From Apium graveolens (taxonomy: Eukaryota > Streptophyta > Magnoliopsida > Apiales > Apiaceae): DNA of 64,000 nucleotides. Positions 33,886 through 46,800 of the stretch are shown one piece after another. The translations under genes and the position numbers were made by a program. The stretch is from NCBI RefSeq assembly GCF_009905375.1, contig NC_133652.1, forward strand, positions 122,905,205 through 122,969,204. Reading direction: 5' to 3'. The notes under the pieces were generated by a model. That model did not search any database and had not been told where the DNA came from. It worked only from the letters and a program-made list of their open reading frames with translations. The first letter of the stretch is position 1, and each line of letters opens with the position of its first letter.

Positions 33886-36800
33886 TGTAATAACTCAAAT
33901 TTTTGAAACCTTGAAAAACGTTTAGTGAATAGTAACCCTGACGGGCGGAAAAAACTTTTGAGCCCACACTATGTAGTATATGAGAAAATGAGTTTAAGAG
34001 TCGATATTATGGTTATACGTACCAAATGAGTGTATGTAAACGCTATTAGTTTTCGAAGAAAACGAACTTTGAAATATGACCGATTTAAGACTCATCGAGG
34101 ATTACGGGAATCCCAATATAATTACAAGTTTAAAACCCTACGGATTTATATCCAAGTATGATAATTAAAAACATAAGGAATAAATACAAAAGGAATTACA
34201 TCGCGAACCATTTACGAGGAAGTATTACGAAAACGTTTAAGCGACCGAGCGAACGCGTAATCGATTAAATAAACGTAACGTACTAACTAACCATGGTAAT
34301 AAAGTAACCATGGTTACTTTATCAAATAGTGAGCTAGATATAGGATGATCAACCAAGGCTAATCAAATAGTGTGCTAAGGAAGCTAAAACAAGTAGCTTA
34401 GCTTGTAAACTAGGAAGCTACTTAGATTTGTCCATGGATTTGGCAATAAGAATAAACCTAGGATTCTATACTAGGAGAATATCAAATCAATATAAGATAT
34501 CACCAATCCCATTTCCTAGAAGCAACCAAGGAAGCAAGCATAAAACTCTCTCCCCCTTCTTCATTTCTTCCATTCGACTTTCTTCATCAAGGAAGGAATT
34601 CAAAATCAAAATCTCAAGATCTAGCCATGGTTAAATCCTCCCATTAATTCTAAAGCTTCCTAACAACCAAACTAAGGTAAGATAATTCTTTAATCTCTTT
34701 TTATCAAGGTTTGATGGGTGAAATAAAATCAAGAAAGTTGCGAGTGAATAGTATGAATAGTAACTCTTTTTTGATTTCTTGATTTCAATGGTGGTTTTAG
34801 GTTCCAAAAACCATACCAAGCACTCCCAAGACTCCACCATCCTCAAGAACACATCTCAAGCTTTTAAGAAAGGTAAAAATCTTTTACCCAACTTTATTTA
34901 AGATTCAATTTCAAGATCCTTTTAGTATGTAGTTATAAACCTAGTTTTAGTGGTGATATTGTTAAAATCTTGATGTTTAGTTAAGTAGATTTAAGGTTGA
35001 TTGTTGTTGCCTCAAGAACATGATGTTATTGAGAGTAGTTAGTGTTTTGATGATAATATTATGATTATTGGTGGTAGTATAAAGATTTAAGGCGTAAACG
35101 AAACTCCGATCGTATACGTAATCTCGCTAAAACGAACAAAACATAACTTTAAGTTTCTGCAGAAATTCCCGAAGCTGTAAACTGTAGTTTCTTGAAAACT
35201 AACCCTTTATTATGATATAAAATGTTATAAGGTTCGTTTAGGCGCTTGAATCGCTTGATTCCGATTTACGGATCAAAAGTTATGGCCGTTTTACTAAGAG
35301 TGATTTACGCGACAAAAACTGCTATGAATTACAAACTTTGAATATATAAAGGAATGACTTAAGAATGTTCATAAATCATGAAATTTTTACAGAGAGTAGT
35401 ATTTTGAGGTTTCTAACTGCCATAAATATTTCAAGTGAAAATAATGATTTTTCAGTTTTATAAAAATATCGGAGCCGAGACCGCGCGATTAGAAACTGTA
35501 GAATCCATAAGCGGAGCCGACGGCGAAAATGAAAATGAACCTAAGATACTTAGAAAAATGAAGCGACCATGATGTGAATAAGGACTTAAAGGAATAATAA
35601 GGGTAGTATAAGTTGAGAGGATGCATAATAAGTAGTGCATGAGTACGAGTCACCGTAAATTAGAACGGGACCTAACAAAATGAATTGTGTTTATGATTAT
35701 AGATTTCCGAGCGGAACCTAGAGCATCCTCCACCTCGAGATACCCATGCAAGTTTACGAAACCAGTTCCATTTACTGTTGCGTTGTGAAAGGATTATTTT
35801 ATTATCATTGCATAAGTACCATGTTTTCCATGATACGTAGTTATTGAATTTTTGCACGATATAGTGATGTTGTACGATAAGTATATATCGTGAAATGTTT
35901 AATTCCGCTATAAGCGTAACCTATTATAATAAGACCGAGAGTCGGTCGAGATTTCAAGATAAAAACCCGGGAACCATTCTGGTGATATTATAGGACGATT
36001 ACAAGTCCATAGTAGTACGTTTTAAAGGGACTCAACGTCCACTTACCAATATTAAACACCTCGAGCTTTTATTAAAACAATTTCCAAAGATCGTATTCCC
36101 CCAACTATACTTTATCATTTGGACAAGAAATATTTACATACTATTCACTTATTAGGGAGAAGTATTCCCCATTAAATATTGACTTCAATCTCGATTAAAT
36201 ATTAAAGTTATTAATGTATTAAACATAAATTAGTTGAGGAATATTATTTATTCTTTTAAAAATAAACTCCTTCGAGGTTTAATTATTTATCGATTATCAT
36301 TTAACATTTACTATTTATTAAAGGGTTTATTTATGATTTAAAAATCATAGAACCGGATTTAAATTACTTTCTGATTTTCGAAAATCATTCGAATAATTTC
36401 AGATTATTGGAGAATATTATCCCGACTTATTTGATATTTTGAATATAGTTTCAAAGAGAAACTTTTCCCCCTTATTTAATTATCTGTTGACAACGGTCAA
36501 CTCACATCCTTAGTACATCCTCCAAAAATTTTGGAAGTATGTATATATATATACATTTATATCTTAGTAAGATAAACTGTTTCTATCAACAAGCAAAACG
36601 CTTGGGGAACTTCGATGTGGTTCGAGTTCTCGAGATATGATAGAATTCTTTTTAAAAGGACAAGGGAGGGGTAGACTCTGGTACTATGTGTGCTAGATGG
36701 ACTACCAAAGGTACCGCAGGTGAAGGTACTCTGTGTATTCAGCAACTTGTGAAGTATGTGTATACCCAAAAATGGGACACGTAGCCCGAATGCGGCAAGG

Positions 36801-37622
36801 ATGATAACCGGGATACGAAAGTGTCGTCCTTCTACTAGTAGAAAAGTTTACTATTATCGTATTATGACTGATCATCATATGTGGTGGCTCCAATGAGTGT
36901 CCTAATTCTTCCAATTGGAATTGTGATGCAATACCGTAACCCAATCCTAGGTGTTGGGTTTACTATTAAGGTATTCGCAGGATAATAAAATCCCCTAAAG
37001 AATTGTTTTTATAGAAGGTGTGTATCACCAAGGGAAAACTAATTTTGTATAAAATATAAGTATCATATATGATGTTTTATGTAAGTTATCATATAGTCAT
37101 TTTCATACTGTACATTATTATGCTGTGCATTATAGCTCACACTTGTTTTCTTAAATTGACACAACACAACAGTGAATCTAGATGCCTACCATGAGAAACA
37201 CAACCAGGAAACGGGTAGGAAATGGCCAGCTGTTCCGTAGATTATTTGGTGCTGTACCACAGGTAGTCCGAATAAGCTGGATTGGTTTGCAGTTATTTTT
37301 AGTTCGGCATATTTATAGGTATGACTTATGTAAGGTAATAAACAAGAAATGTATATTTGACCGATGGACTAGCCTTACTTAAAGGTTACTCCCCGGTAAG
37401 ATTTAATTACTTTTGGGTTGTAATAATTATCACTTTATGGTTGAATTACTCTAGCTATGAATGGTTCGTTTCCAAGACAATAACATGTAACTGTGTGTGT
37501 GTGATAAGTGTGGGGTCGTAAAGTGTGAGTATTTTATATATTGTAGTGTGAGGTATGTGGTTTGTAGCAGTTTAGATGGCGTGGCCTCCGAGATTCCTGA
37601 CCCCGGATTTTGGGGCGCCACA
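33886..37622 (+). repeat. 5' LTR of E (3737 bp)
   Basis: TGTAATAACTC to GGGGCGCCACA, followed by a PBS four bases later. No genes; short open frames inside are unsupported. The end GACCCCGGATTTTGGGGC is shared in type with D, F and G. Confidence 0.82.
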
Positions 37623-37626
37623 TAAA

Positions 37627-37639
37627 TGGTATCAGAGCC
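37627..37639 (+). other. Primer binding site of E (tRNA-iMet)
   Basis: TGGTATCAGAGCC, four bases after the LTR. Confidence 0.92.
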
Positions 37640-37830
37640 TTAGGTTATCTACTCTTGGAAACGATAGGATATAAAATACGTAGACATAGGAATAATAAAA
37701 TAACCAATTAGAGCTCAAGTCGAGTTCGTCGGCGGGCTACACGGGTAGTCTTGACTGTTTTTACCCTCAAAGGAATTCCGACTCTAAGTTAGTAACACCT
37801 TGCCTATTGTATCAGGTACCAGTGGAGCCT

Positions 37831-37998
37831 ATGAGGGAGGTTGACCCTGTTGATGATGTTATGGTCCCTGAGCATGACCCTACTCCCGAGCCAGAGGACC
37901 CACCCATTGATGACCCAGATGATGACCCTACTGAGGATGTTCCAGAGGAGGAGACCGACCTTCGTATCCCCATAGCTGATAACGTTGAGATGACCTAG
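37831..37998 (+). CDS. Acidic leader open frame of E (55 aa), possibly gag-leader remnant
   Basis: ATG 37831 (MREVDPVDDVMVPEHDP) to TAG. Very rich in Asp/Glu/Pro (PEPEDPPIDDPDDDP). F carries a similar acidic Pro-poor version at about 60060-60290 (minus). Unlike D, which has no such frame before gag. Whether it is translated or is the decayed start of gag is unknown; F interrupts 130 bp further on. Confidence 0.35.
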   Translation: MREVDPVDDVMVPEHDPTPEPEDPPIDDPDDDPTEDVPEEETDLRIPIADNVEMT

Positions 37999-40380
37999 AG
38001 AGAGGGCGTAGGCTGGATGGATGTAGAGATGTACCCTCACCCGACCATTCGCTCTCCTACCCCACCCCATGAATTCAGAGCCCTATGCCCTATACTGATG
38101 ATGATGATGGGGATGGGATATATGCTGTAACACCCCCAGATCCGGGGTCGGGGATCCGGGTCATCACGAGTTCCATTTCCCTTAATAACACCCAATCTTA
38201 ATAATTACTCAACTACTCTGTACTGTGACCCCACAATAAACACACACACCACACGTTATAGTCTCAGAGATGAACATCCAAAAATAACCACAAGTCATTT
38301 TATTCCATAATTATCTGCCAATACACCTTAAAAGGTTTTCTGAATAAATTTACATTTCTTTGCCATTATTACAATTCATAAATATAAATAAATCTGGTAC
38401 ATCAAAAGTTGAAAGCCTAGCCTATTGGTAGTTCCTACCTCAGCTACGGCGGCATCAATGCTTCTAGAAAATTGCGGAACGTCTCCTAATCACTTGCGAA
38501 TCGGGACCTTGGTTCTGTTCATCTTTTCTATCTGATGTTGTGTGATGAAAGAAGAAAGCAAGGGTGAGCAGCAAGCCCACCAAAATAATATGTATAATAA
38601 TTTACAATATATGAGCCTTCTCATAGTACTCATGAAAGTCTTGGTCAAAAGAAATGAACCAAGTTTGATATCTTAATGCGATGAAGTCGCAAAATATTCA
38701 GTATATATACATATATACTTTTCAAAATCTTGGAAGTCCTCTTCCATGCATAATATACACAGAGTTCCAGTGTATAACTGTATAAAAATATCGTTGCAAG
38801 GTGATCTCATATATCTAACCTTGTCTCAACTTTTTTCTGAAAATCTTTGTCATGCATAAGATAATCATTTACTAGATATAAGTTTAAAAGATGAAGTTAC
38901 AAGATACTCCAATATACTTTTATCTTTTCCAAATACTACTTGAACTACCACCGTTCAAGTTATAATTAGTTTGAAAAGTTCATCACGTAGATGAGACTAC
39001 AAGACCAGATTTGAATAGATTAAATCTTTAAAATATCATCAAAATAAAATGAAGTTACGAGATACTTCATTTGATGCAAACATCATTTTGAAAACTTAAC
39101 CCTGTCAACACTCAACAATCGCCCAGCCGTAGCCTTTCTATCGAAGTGCTCTGGGTAGTGTTGCAGAAATATCCAATTGGATGATGAACTCATTACGGGA
39201 GTTTGCCGCGCCAGGAAGACCACTTACGATGATCAGTCGTAGTAGTACAACCCCACCATTTTCTACATGTAGAGGAGAACCTGTCGGATTTACTTGTCAA
39301 CCGAACACTGAACTCCTAAGGAATGGACCGCCTTAGCGGAACTTCCAGGCCATTTGGGCCAATATAATAAGGCTGGGCCGGCGCCACTCGACCACTTACG
39401 CCACTCCTAGTTCAGATGAAATCCATGACTCTGAAACGTAAAGCTCGTTCCCCCTTTCCCCAAGTAGAAACTTGTTGATACGGCTCCACCAAGAAGTCGT
39501 ATCTAGTTGGAAAGGAGAACTCACCGATATTTCCCAGGCGATGCCTGTTAATGGATTAACTTGTTCCAAGAATTTTACTTCCCGAGTGTTGGGTAAGTAA
39601 TCGATTCATTTAACAAAACAGCAACCTTGTTGCGAATATAAAACACACCACAGAGCCGGATCCCTCAGGTTTTGAGCGAGTATTTAAATCCCCTTCGAAA
39701 GGAGGATCTTAAATATAAAAATGAGTTTTGGGATCCGCTCTAACTTTTAAAAATCATTTTGAAGACTCGCAAAACATGTAATATCCCATATATTTTCAAA
39801 TATTATTATTATTATTTGGAATTGTTTATGTGATTTTATGTAAATTTTTGGTGAATTATCTGAAAAGTAGAATAGATATCTGAATGTTATATGTGACATT
39901 ATTTGAATATTTGAATTTTTATATGTCCAGAATAAAATATAGATAATTGTGGTATTTTTCTGGTAATTTTTGGAGTGTTATATGATTTTATAATGATTTA
40001 TGAATTATTAATTATTTTCAGAATAATTATAAAATTATTTTATAAAGCCGGGAATCTTCCAAACTTCAACCGTTTTGCGTTTTTACAACCCGAAACTCTT
40101 CCGAAAACTCCTTCCTAACCTAATCTGGTAATTCCGGACATTTTCCGTGTTTTGACTTTTTCGATCCGGATTACGGTTTGACCCGTGCGCGGCCCGGCGC
40201 AATATTTTCGATACGATAGTTATTTCGGTAATCAATAAAACCCGTAATCTCGAAAGACGGGATATTTTTACGTTATGTTCATATATGGTGTTTTATAAAA
40301 AGCCCGGTTTTGATAATTATCCAATTTTGGTATTGAATCGGATCGTTATTGCAGTTACTTAGCGGCTAAGCAACTAATTT

Positions 40381-40420
40381 AATGATCCAAAATGATCCAA
40401 AACGATCCAGAACGATCCAA
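40381..40420 (+). repeat. Four tandem 10-bp units upstream of D's TATA box
   Basis: AATGATCCAA, AATGATCCAA, AACGATCCAG, AACGATCCAA, back to back, ending 11 bp before the TATA box. The same array is at 49071-49110 in the 3' LTR. G has three diverged units in the same place. Confidence 0.85.
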
Positions 40421-40431
40421 TATTCCATAAA

Positions 40432-40439
40432 TATAAATA
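40432..40439 (+). promoter_or_regulatory. TATA box of D 5' LTR
   Basis: TATAAATA in CCATAAATATAAATAGCC. Copy in the 3' LTR at 49122-49129. Confidence 0.65.
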
Positions 40440-43437
40440 GCCTATTTTTTTATTTCGTTTATTCCGTTTATTCATTTGCAACCAGTTAAAAACACCGTAA
40501 ATACAGAGAAAAACCCGAGAAAACCAATACGTTCCCGAGAATCAAACACACGAACGAAGGCGTTATCGAACTCCGATTCGGGCGTGCAGCATATCAAAAC
40601 GAAGCTCTCGAAATCTTCTTTCTGAATCAGTCATCAGTTTCTGCCCAGAAATCACTGTAATTTTCTTATTTAATTATTTATAATCGAATTATTTGATAAT
40701 TAAATGATGAATTTTTGTTCTTGATGTTGTTGATGTGATTTGATGCTTCCATGTTGAAGAGCATATTTTTCTGGTCGATTTGGTATATTATACTTCAAAA
40801 ATAGGGTTCGGTATCATATAGAAATTGAGGTTTTAATTTCTGAAAATTTCTTGAATATGTGTTCTTGGTGTTCTTGAAGATTTCTGAGAATCAAACCCAA
40901 ATTTGAGGGTGATGCAGATTTCAGAATTTGAAGTATGAGTAACCAAAATGTTCAGATTTTCATGTTCTTTCTGTTTATGCCCTCAAATCATTCAAACGAT
41001 GGGTAATTTATTAATTCCGTAATTTAGGGTTTATACCCGAATTTGGGGGTTTCTTGATTGTTACTTGTTTATTGAATTGGTTTACGCAGAATTATAGATC
41101 GTCTTTCTCTGAGTTTAATGGTATTTTTGATTAAATTTATTGTGTCCGATTTGAAGTCGCCGGAAAACCTTGAGTATTCGCCGGCTTCCATGGCGATTTG
41201 ATCGGAATCGACGAGTTCGAGCTCGTCTATTGCGGTGGTGACTCACTGTGAGTTGCCCAGTTAATTTCTGGATGAATTAGCTAAAGAACGGCCTGGAATG
41301 AGAGGATATGACGGCTAGTCGGGGTTCGCCGGAACTCAAGGAACTCGCCGGATTCTGCAAAAATTCCGGCTTGTTCCTAGGGTTCTTGTTGACCCGGTTT
41401 TTTTTCTTTTTTGACCCGATGGGTTTGATGTTTGACCCGGTTTTGATTTTGTTTTCTGCTATTTCAAAACCAAAAGCTGTTTCTGGATTTTCTTTTTACA
41501 AATAATTCAAAAATCCTATTTTTAATTTCTGAAAATTTATTTTTATTTTAAAAATCATTATTTTAATTCTGAAAATTTATTTTAATTCAAAAATAAATCC
41601 AAATTATTTAATTAATTAATTTTAGTGAATAATTAATTATTTAATTAGTCAATTAATTTAAATGTTAATTGATTAATTAATTTAATTAGTTATTAATTAA
41701 TTTTAATTGATTATTTAATTAGATTTAATTATTTATTTTTTATTTAAAAATTCCGAAAAATAGTTTCGAGCTTTAAAACATTATTTTAAATTATTTTCCA
41801 AACTCGATAATTTTTACAAAATTATTTTCGAGTGTTCGAGCCCTATTATTTAATTATTAAATGATTCGGAGACCCGTTTTATTCCGAAAAATGTTCAAAA
41901 ATTCATAATAAATCAACCGTTTGTCCGTTTAATACGAAACGAACGCGTACAGATTCAGAAAAATATTGCGCTTTTAATAAAAATACTTTTGAGACCTAAT
42001 TTCTTTTGTATTGCAATGTCATTTGATTTGTGTATCAGTTTAAGTCGGTATCTGATCGGTAAATGCTAATATTGACCTAATTTTCATTCTGAACGCACTG
42101 AGATGTATCTCTTAATGATTTGACTTATGTGTTACATAAAATATGTGAGTACGTGTTATATAAATGTCATGATTACGTGTTACGTGATATGCATGCTATC
42201 TGTTATAATTTTAAAATGCCATGCTAGTTATAAACGATCGGGTAGATGTCAAGACGTATAGTTACGTCGATTAAGTTTAGATCTGTCAATTAAGATAGTC
42301 CTTTTGTTTATAGAATCAAGTAGCAAGGAGCGCAGTCAAGTGTTAGACGGAGATAGTAGCCAGCAGATAGAAACAGAGTTAAAGTAAAAGATTATTGAGC
42401 ATACCAGGCAAGTACCCTAACTTCACTTATTGTTCCAGTGACGTTTATTTTGAATCTTATTATGCAAATATTTATATGTTCACATGCCATTCAAGTGTTA
42501 TTGACTCTAAATTTATCCTTTTAATTTCTCTACTATTCTAAGTTCAGAATAGTTAAATATTTTTACATTTCGCTATAACTTACTCTATACAGTGAAGCTT
42601 TGAATTGAGACTAGCGAATAACTAATTGTTCTGGTTATTTCGCCATTGGTTGTTGAGAAAACTCCGGACCATGAGAAATGGGGAGTTATGTGGTTAAGGA
42701 TGTCATTTGATTCGACTCCTTTGACGGAAAATGGTTTTATGGGTTGGATGGTTGCGTAAGAGGCCGTGGCGGCGGTCCAGTGTGAGCTATGTGTTATACA
42801 GGATATAACACCTTGCTAGGCCAATATGTGCCTTGGGTACCTTTTGTTTAGTTGGATATGTTTCGGCATACCGGTGTTGCTCCGCGGCTGATCACCGGCG
42901 GCAACACACCGTCGTTCGAGGATTCCAATCCCAAAACATAATATATTGCAAATGTTGTTTATTATCAAATTTATATCAGTTTTGATACTGCTCAATTATT
43001 GTAGTTGGTTTTGTTCATCAGATATACTGTTGTTATTCCAAATCATAAGCTATTTACTACTTGCTGAGCATTTCTTTCGCTCATACTTGTTTCTTATCTT
43101 GATTCTTTCAGTTAGGCCAGAGCAAGCTTAAGTTCCAAGTTTGACCAGAAGTCGTGTGTTTGTAAATAGTTGGTGTGTTTCCAGGTAGACTGTTTTGGGA
43201 CGCTTGGATAGTCTAGCGGTTTGTAATATAATTTGAATAATCTGTAAAACTAATTAGACTATGGTTTGTAATAACACTTGATTTGTAGTAGTGCCTGTTC
43301 CATACTATAACCTGTGATCGATCCAGTGCAGGTAAAGGGGTCGTATTTATTTTATTATTCCGCTGTGATTATTTTATTTTAGTTTATTGGCGAGTGACCC
43401 CCAAATCTAGACCCCGGGTTTGGAGGGCGTCACAGGT

Positions 43438-43450
43438 TGGTATCAGAGCT
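43438..43450 (+). other. Primer binding site of D (tRNA-iMet)
   Basis: TGGTATCAGAGCT, three bases after the LTR; the first 12 bases match the initiator-Met tRNA end. Confidence 0.93.
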
Positions 43451-43894
43451 ACAAGTTATAGTCACTGAAACAGGCGTAGGATTGTCATAGATGAGTCATA
43501 GGAAGATCACATAAGATAGGCGCGTGTAGTTTAGCTTTTATAGGATTAAATTTAGGATGTTGGGTTGGGTTATAGTTAAGTTGTTAGGTTTCCTGTTTTG
43601 CGTTTAGCTTTAGGCCTTGTGTCATTGCCCTGTTATTTTGTTGGTTTAGTTGAGATTTTAAGTAAGGATTTATAAGGTTTGGATAATTCGGAGTAAATTT
43701 TCTTTATGTTATTATTCTCGAGATAATAAGCAGGATTATGTGATAATCATGTCGCTTGTGTTAATATGGTAGCAAGTTTATGATATTTTGAGAAGAGATA
43801 GTGTTTGCGAACTTTAATATGCTAAGGAATTGCTACATATTTGACACAATGCTTGACAGATTATTATATATATTGCTTGTTTCTTACCAGAATA
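43451..43894 (+). other. Leader of D between PBS and gag
   Basis: 444 bp, no gene. It lacks the acidic frame found in E and F. An in-frame ATG at 43841 precedes the chosen start by 18 codons but lacks gag similarity. Confidence 0.5.
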
Positions 43895-46800
43895 ATGGCA
43901 CCAAAGAGAAGGAATAATTCAGGAGAGGGTAGTACCGAGAGCCGTACAGATCCAGCGATTATCCAGATGTTGGGACTGATGCAGCAGCAGATGTTACATC
44001 TTACGCAGCAGCAACAGCAGCAGCGAGCAGCACCACCTGCAGTGACTTTTAAGCAGTTTCAAGCAGTGAAGCCACCTGAGTTCAAGGGAAGTGCTGATCC
44101 TGTGGAAGCCAATGCATGGCTCAAGGAAATGGAAAAGGCTTTTGAATTAGTCGGAGCAGGAACTGAGCAGAAGACCAAGTTTGCAAGCTACTTTTTGAAG
44201 GGTGAGGCGAACTATTGGTGGGAATCCACGCGAGCATTGGAAGGAGGTGAGTTTATAACTTGGGAGAGATTCACAGAGTTGTTCCTGGAGAAATATTTCC
44301 CGAGGTATATGAAGAATCAAATGGAGATTAAGTTCTTGAATCTGACCCAGGGTGATCTTACCGTGGCTGAGTACGAGGCTAAGTTCACCGAGTTAGCAAG
44401 GTTCGTGCCAGACCAGGTTGATACAGATGAAAAGAAAGCCAGAAGATTTGAACAGGGATTGAAGTTTTGGATTCAGAACAGAGTGGCCATGTTTGAGTTG
44501 ACTTCATATGTGGCAATGGTTCAGAAGGCAATGGTGATTGAGAGTAGGAGTGATATGTCTCAGAAAGGAAATGATGGGAAGAAAAGGAAAATGGAAACCT
44601 CAGAGGGAGGTCAGCAGTCAAGTAATTTTCAGGGCCATTTCAACAAAAGGCCAGGATTTCAGGGTAATAGGAATGTGGGATTCAAGAGACCACAATCAGG
44701 AAATGGAGGACAAGGCAACCGTTTTCAGAATTCAAATCAACAGAGACCCAATCGTCCACCTGCATCAGAGTGCAAATTTTGTGGTAGAAGGCATTTTGGG
44801 ATTTGTAAGGCTAATGTGTTGTGTTATAAGTGCAATCAGAAGGGACACTATGCTAATGAGTGTCGAAGTCAGGCTACAGCTCAGAGATCAGGGACAGTGT
44901 GCTTTAAATGTGGAAAGATGGGGCATATTGCCAGGGACTGCCAGACAATTGAACCAACTGCTAATGTGCCAAGGATTGAAGGACCACCAACAAAGGACCA
45001 GCCGAAGGCTAGGACATTCAATATGACTATGAAGGATGCTGTTCAGAGTTCAGACGTGGTGGCAGGTACGCTTCCAGTCAACTCCATAGATGCTAAAGTT
45101 TTATTTGACTCTGGAGCTACGAGGTCATTTATTTCTCAAAGTTTTGTCGATAAACTGCATTGTGAAGTTAAATTGTTAGAACAAGCATTAATGATAGAGT
45201 TAGCTAATAAGGATCAAGTTTCCGTCGACCGAGTGTGCCCGAAGTGTAATATTGAGGTAGGAGGACATCATTTCTATGCCGACTTAATACCTTTTAAGTT
45301 GGGAGAATTTGATGTTATTTTAGGAATGGATTGGTTGTCAGAAAATAACGCTCAGATTGATTGTAAGAATAGGAAAGTGAGACTTCAGACCCTGGATAGT
45401 AAGAAGAAGGTAATATTTCGAGGAAATAAGCAAGAGAAGAAGTTCTTAACGATCGCTCAAGTGAAGAAGTTATTACGACAGAATTGCGAAGCATATTTGG
45501 CCCATGTGATAGACACCAGTAAGGAAGTTCCAACACTAGGAGCGATTCCAATTGTCAACGAATTTTCAGATGTCTTTCCAGACGATCTACCAGGATTACC
45601 TCCCGACAGAGAAATTGAGTTTGCAATTGATCTAGCACCCGGAACAGAACCAGTTTCTAAAGCTCCGTACCGGATGGCACCAGTGGAAATGAAAGAATTG
45701 GCAACTCAGCTGCAAGATCTTTTAGAGAAAGGAGTGATAAGACCCAGTGTATCCCCATGGGGCGCACCAGTACTGTTTGTCAAGAAGAAGGACGGAAGTA
45801 TGCGATTGTGTATCGACTATCGAGAACTGAATAAGCTAACCATTAAGAACAAGTATCCGTTACCAAGGATCGATGATTTGTTTGACCAATTGAGAGGCGC
45901 TGTATGGTTTTCTAAGATTGATTTAAGATCCGGATATCATCAGCTAAAGATCAAGCCTGAAGACATTCCGAAGACCGCATTTAGAACCAGATATGGGCAT
46001 TATGAGTTTCTAGTGATGGCATTTGGATTAACCAACGCACCAGCAGCTTTCATGGATCTAATGAATCGAGTATTTAAGAAGTATTTGGATAAATTCGTGA
46101 TCGTGTTTATAGACGACATTTTGATCTATTCCAAAACAGAAGAGGAGCATGTAGAGCATTTGAGGATAGTTCTGGAGATACTGCGACAAGAGAAGTTATA
46201 CGCAAAGTTTTCCAAGTGTGAATTTTGGTTAAAAGAAGTACGATTTCTTGGGCACGTGATTAGCAATAAAGGAGTGGAAGTGGATCCAGCAAAGATTGAA
46301 GCCATAATCAACTGGGAGAGGCCAAAAACACCAACGGAAGTAAGAAGTTTCATGGGATTGGCAGGTTACTACAGAAGATTTGTGCAAGATTTTGCAAAGA
46401 TAGCTACGCCATTGACAAAGCTCACCAGGAAGAATCAGAAATTTGAATGGGATGAGAAATGCGAAGAAAGTTTCCAGGAATTAAAGAATAGATTAGTATC
46501 TTCTCCAGTGCTAGTCTTGCCAGATGATCAAGGAAATTTTGTAATTTATAGTGACGCATCGTACAAAGGACTGGGATGTGTTTTGATGCAGCATGACAAG
46601 GTGATAGCCTACGCTTCAAGACAATTGAAACCACACGAAGAAAAGTATCCAACGCATGATCTGGAATTGGCAGCCATAGTATTTGCATTGAAGATTTGGA
46701 GGCATTATCTTTATGGGGAGAAGTGCGAGATCTACACGGACCACAAGAGTTTAAAATATATCTTTACTCAGAAGGAATTGAACATGAGGCAGAGGAGATG

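Larger units (their letters stand above)
33886..38125 (+). mobile_element. Element E: Ty3-gypsy 5' LTR and leader, interrupted by F
   Basis: LTR 33886-37622, PBS 37627, then about 490 bp of leader before F's 3' LTR begins at 38126. Its LTR start (TGTAATAACTCAAATTTTTG) resembles F's (TGTAATAACCCCAATTTTTG), so the two are related. The rest of E lies beyond F, outside the window. Confidence 0.82.
39777..43434 (+). repeat. 5' LTR of D (3658 bp)
   Basis: TGTAATATCCCATAT to GGAGGGCGTCACA. Contains the 10-bp GATCCAA repeats, a TATA box and an AT-rich TTAATTAA tract (41590-41730). A 65-codon open frame at 41308 is not considered a gene. Confidence 0.95.

Noticed and set aside
41308..41505. 65-codon open frame in both D LTRs (also 49998-50195)
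   Set aside because: The two copies are identical only because LTRs are copies of each other; no homologue in G's LTR and no domain.
43841..43894. Upstream in-frame ATG adding 18 residues to D Gag
   Set aside because: The added residues are hydrophobic leader sequence without gag similarity; MAPKRR at 43895 is the better start.
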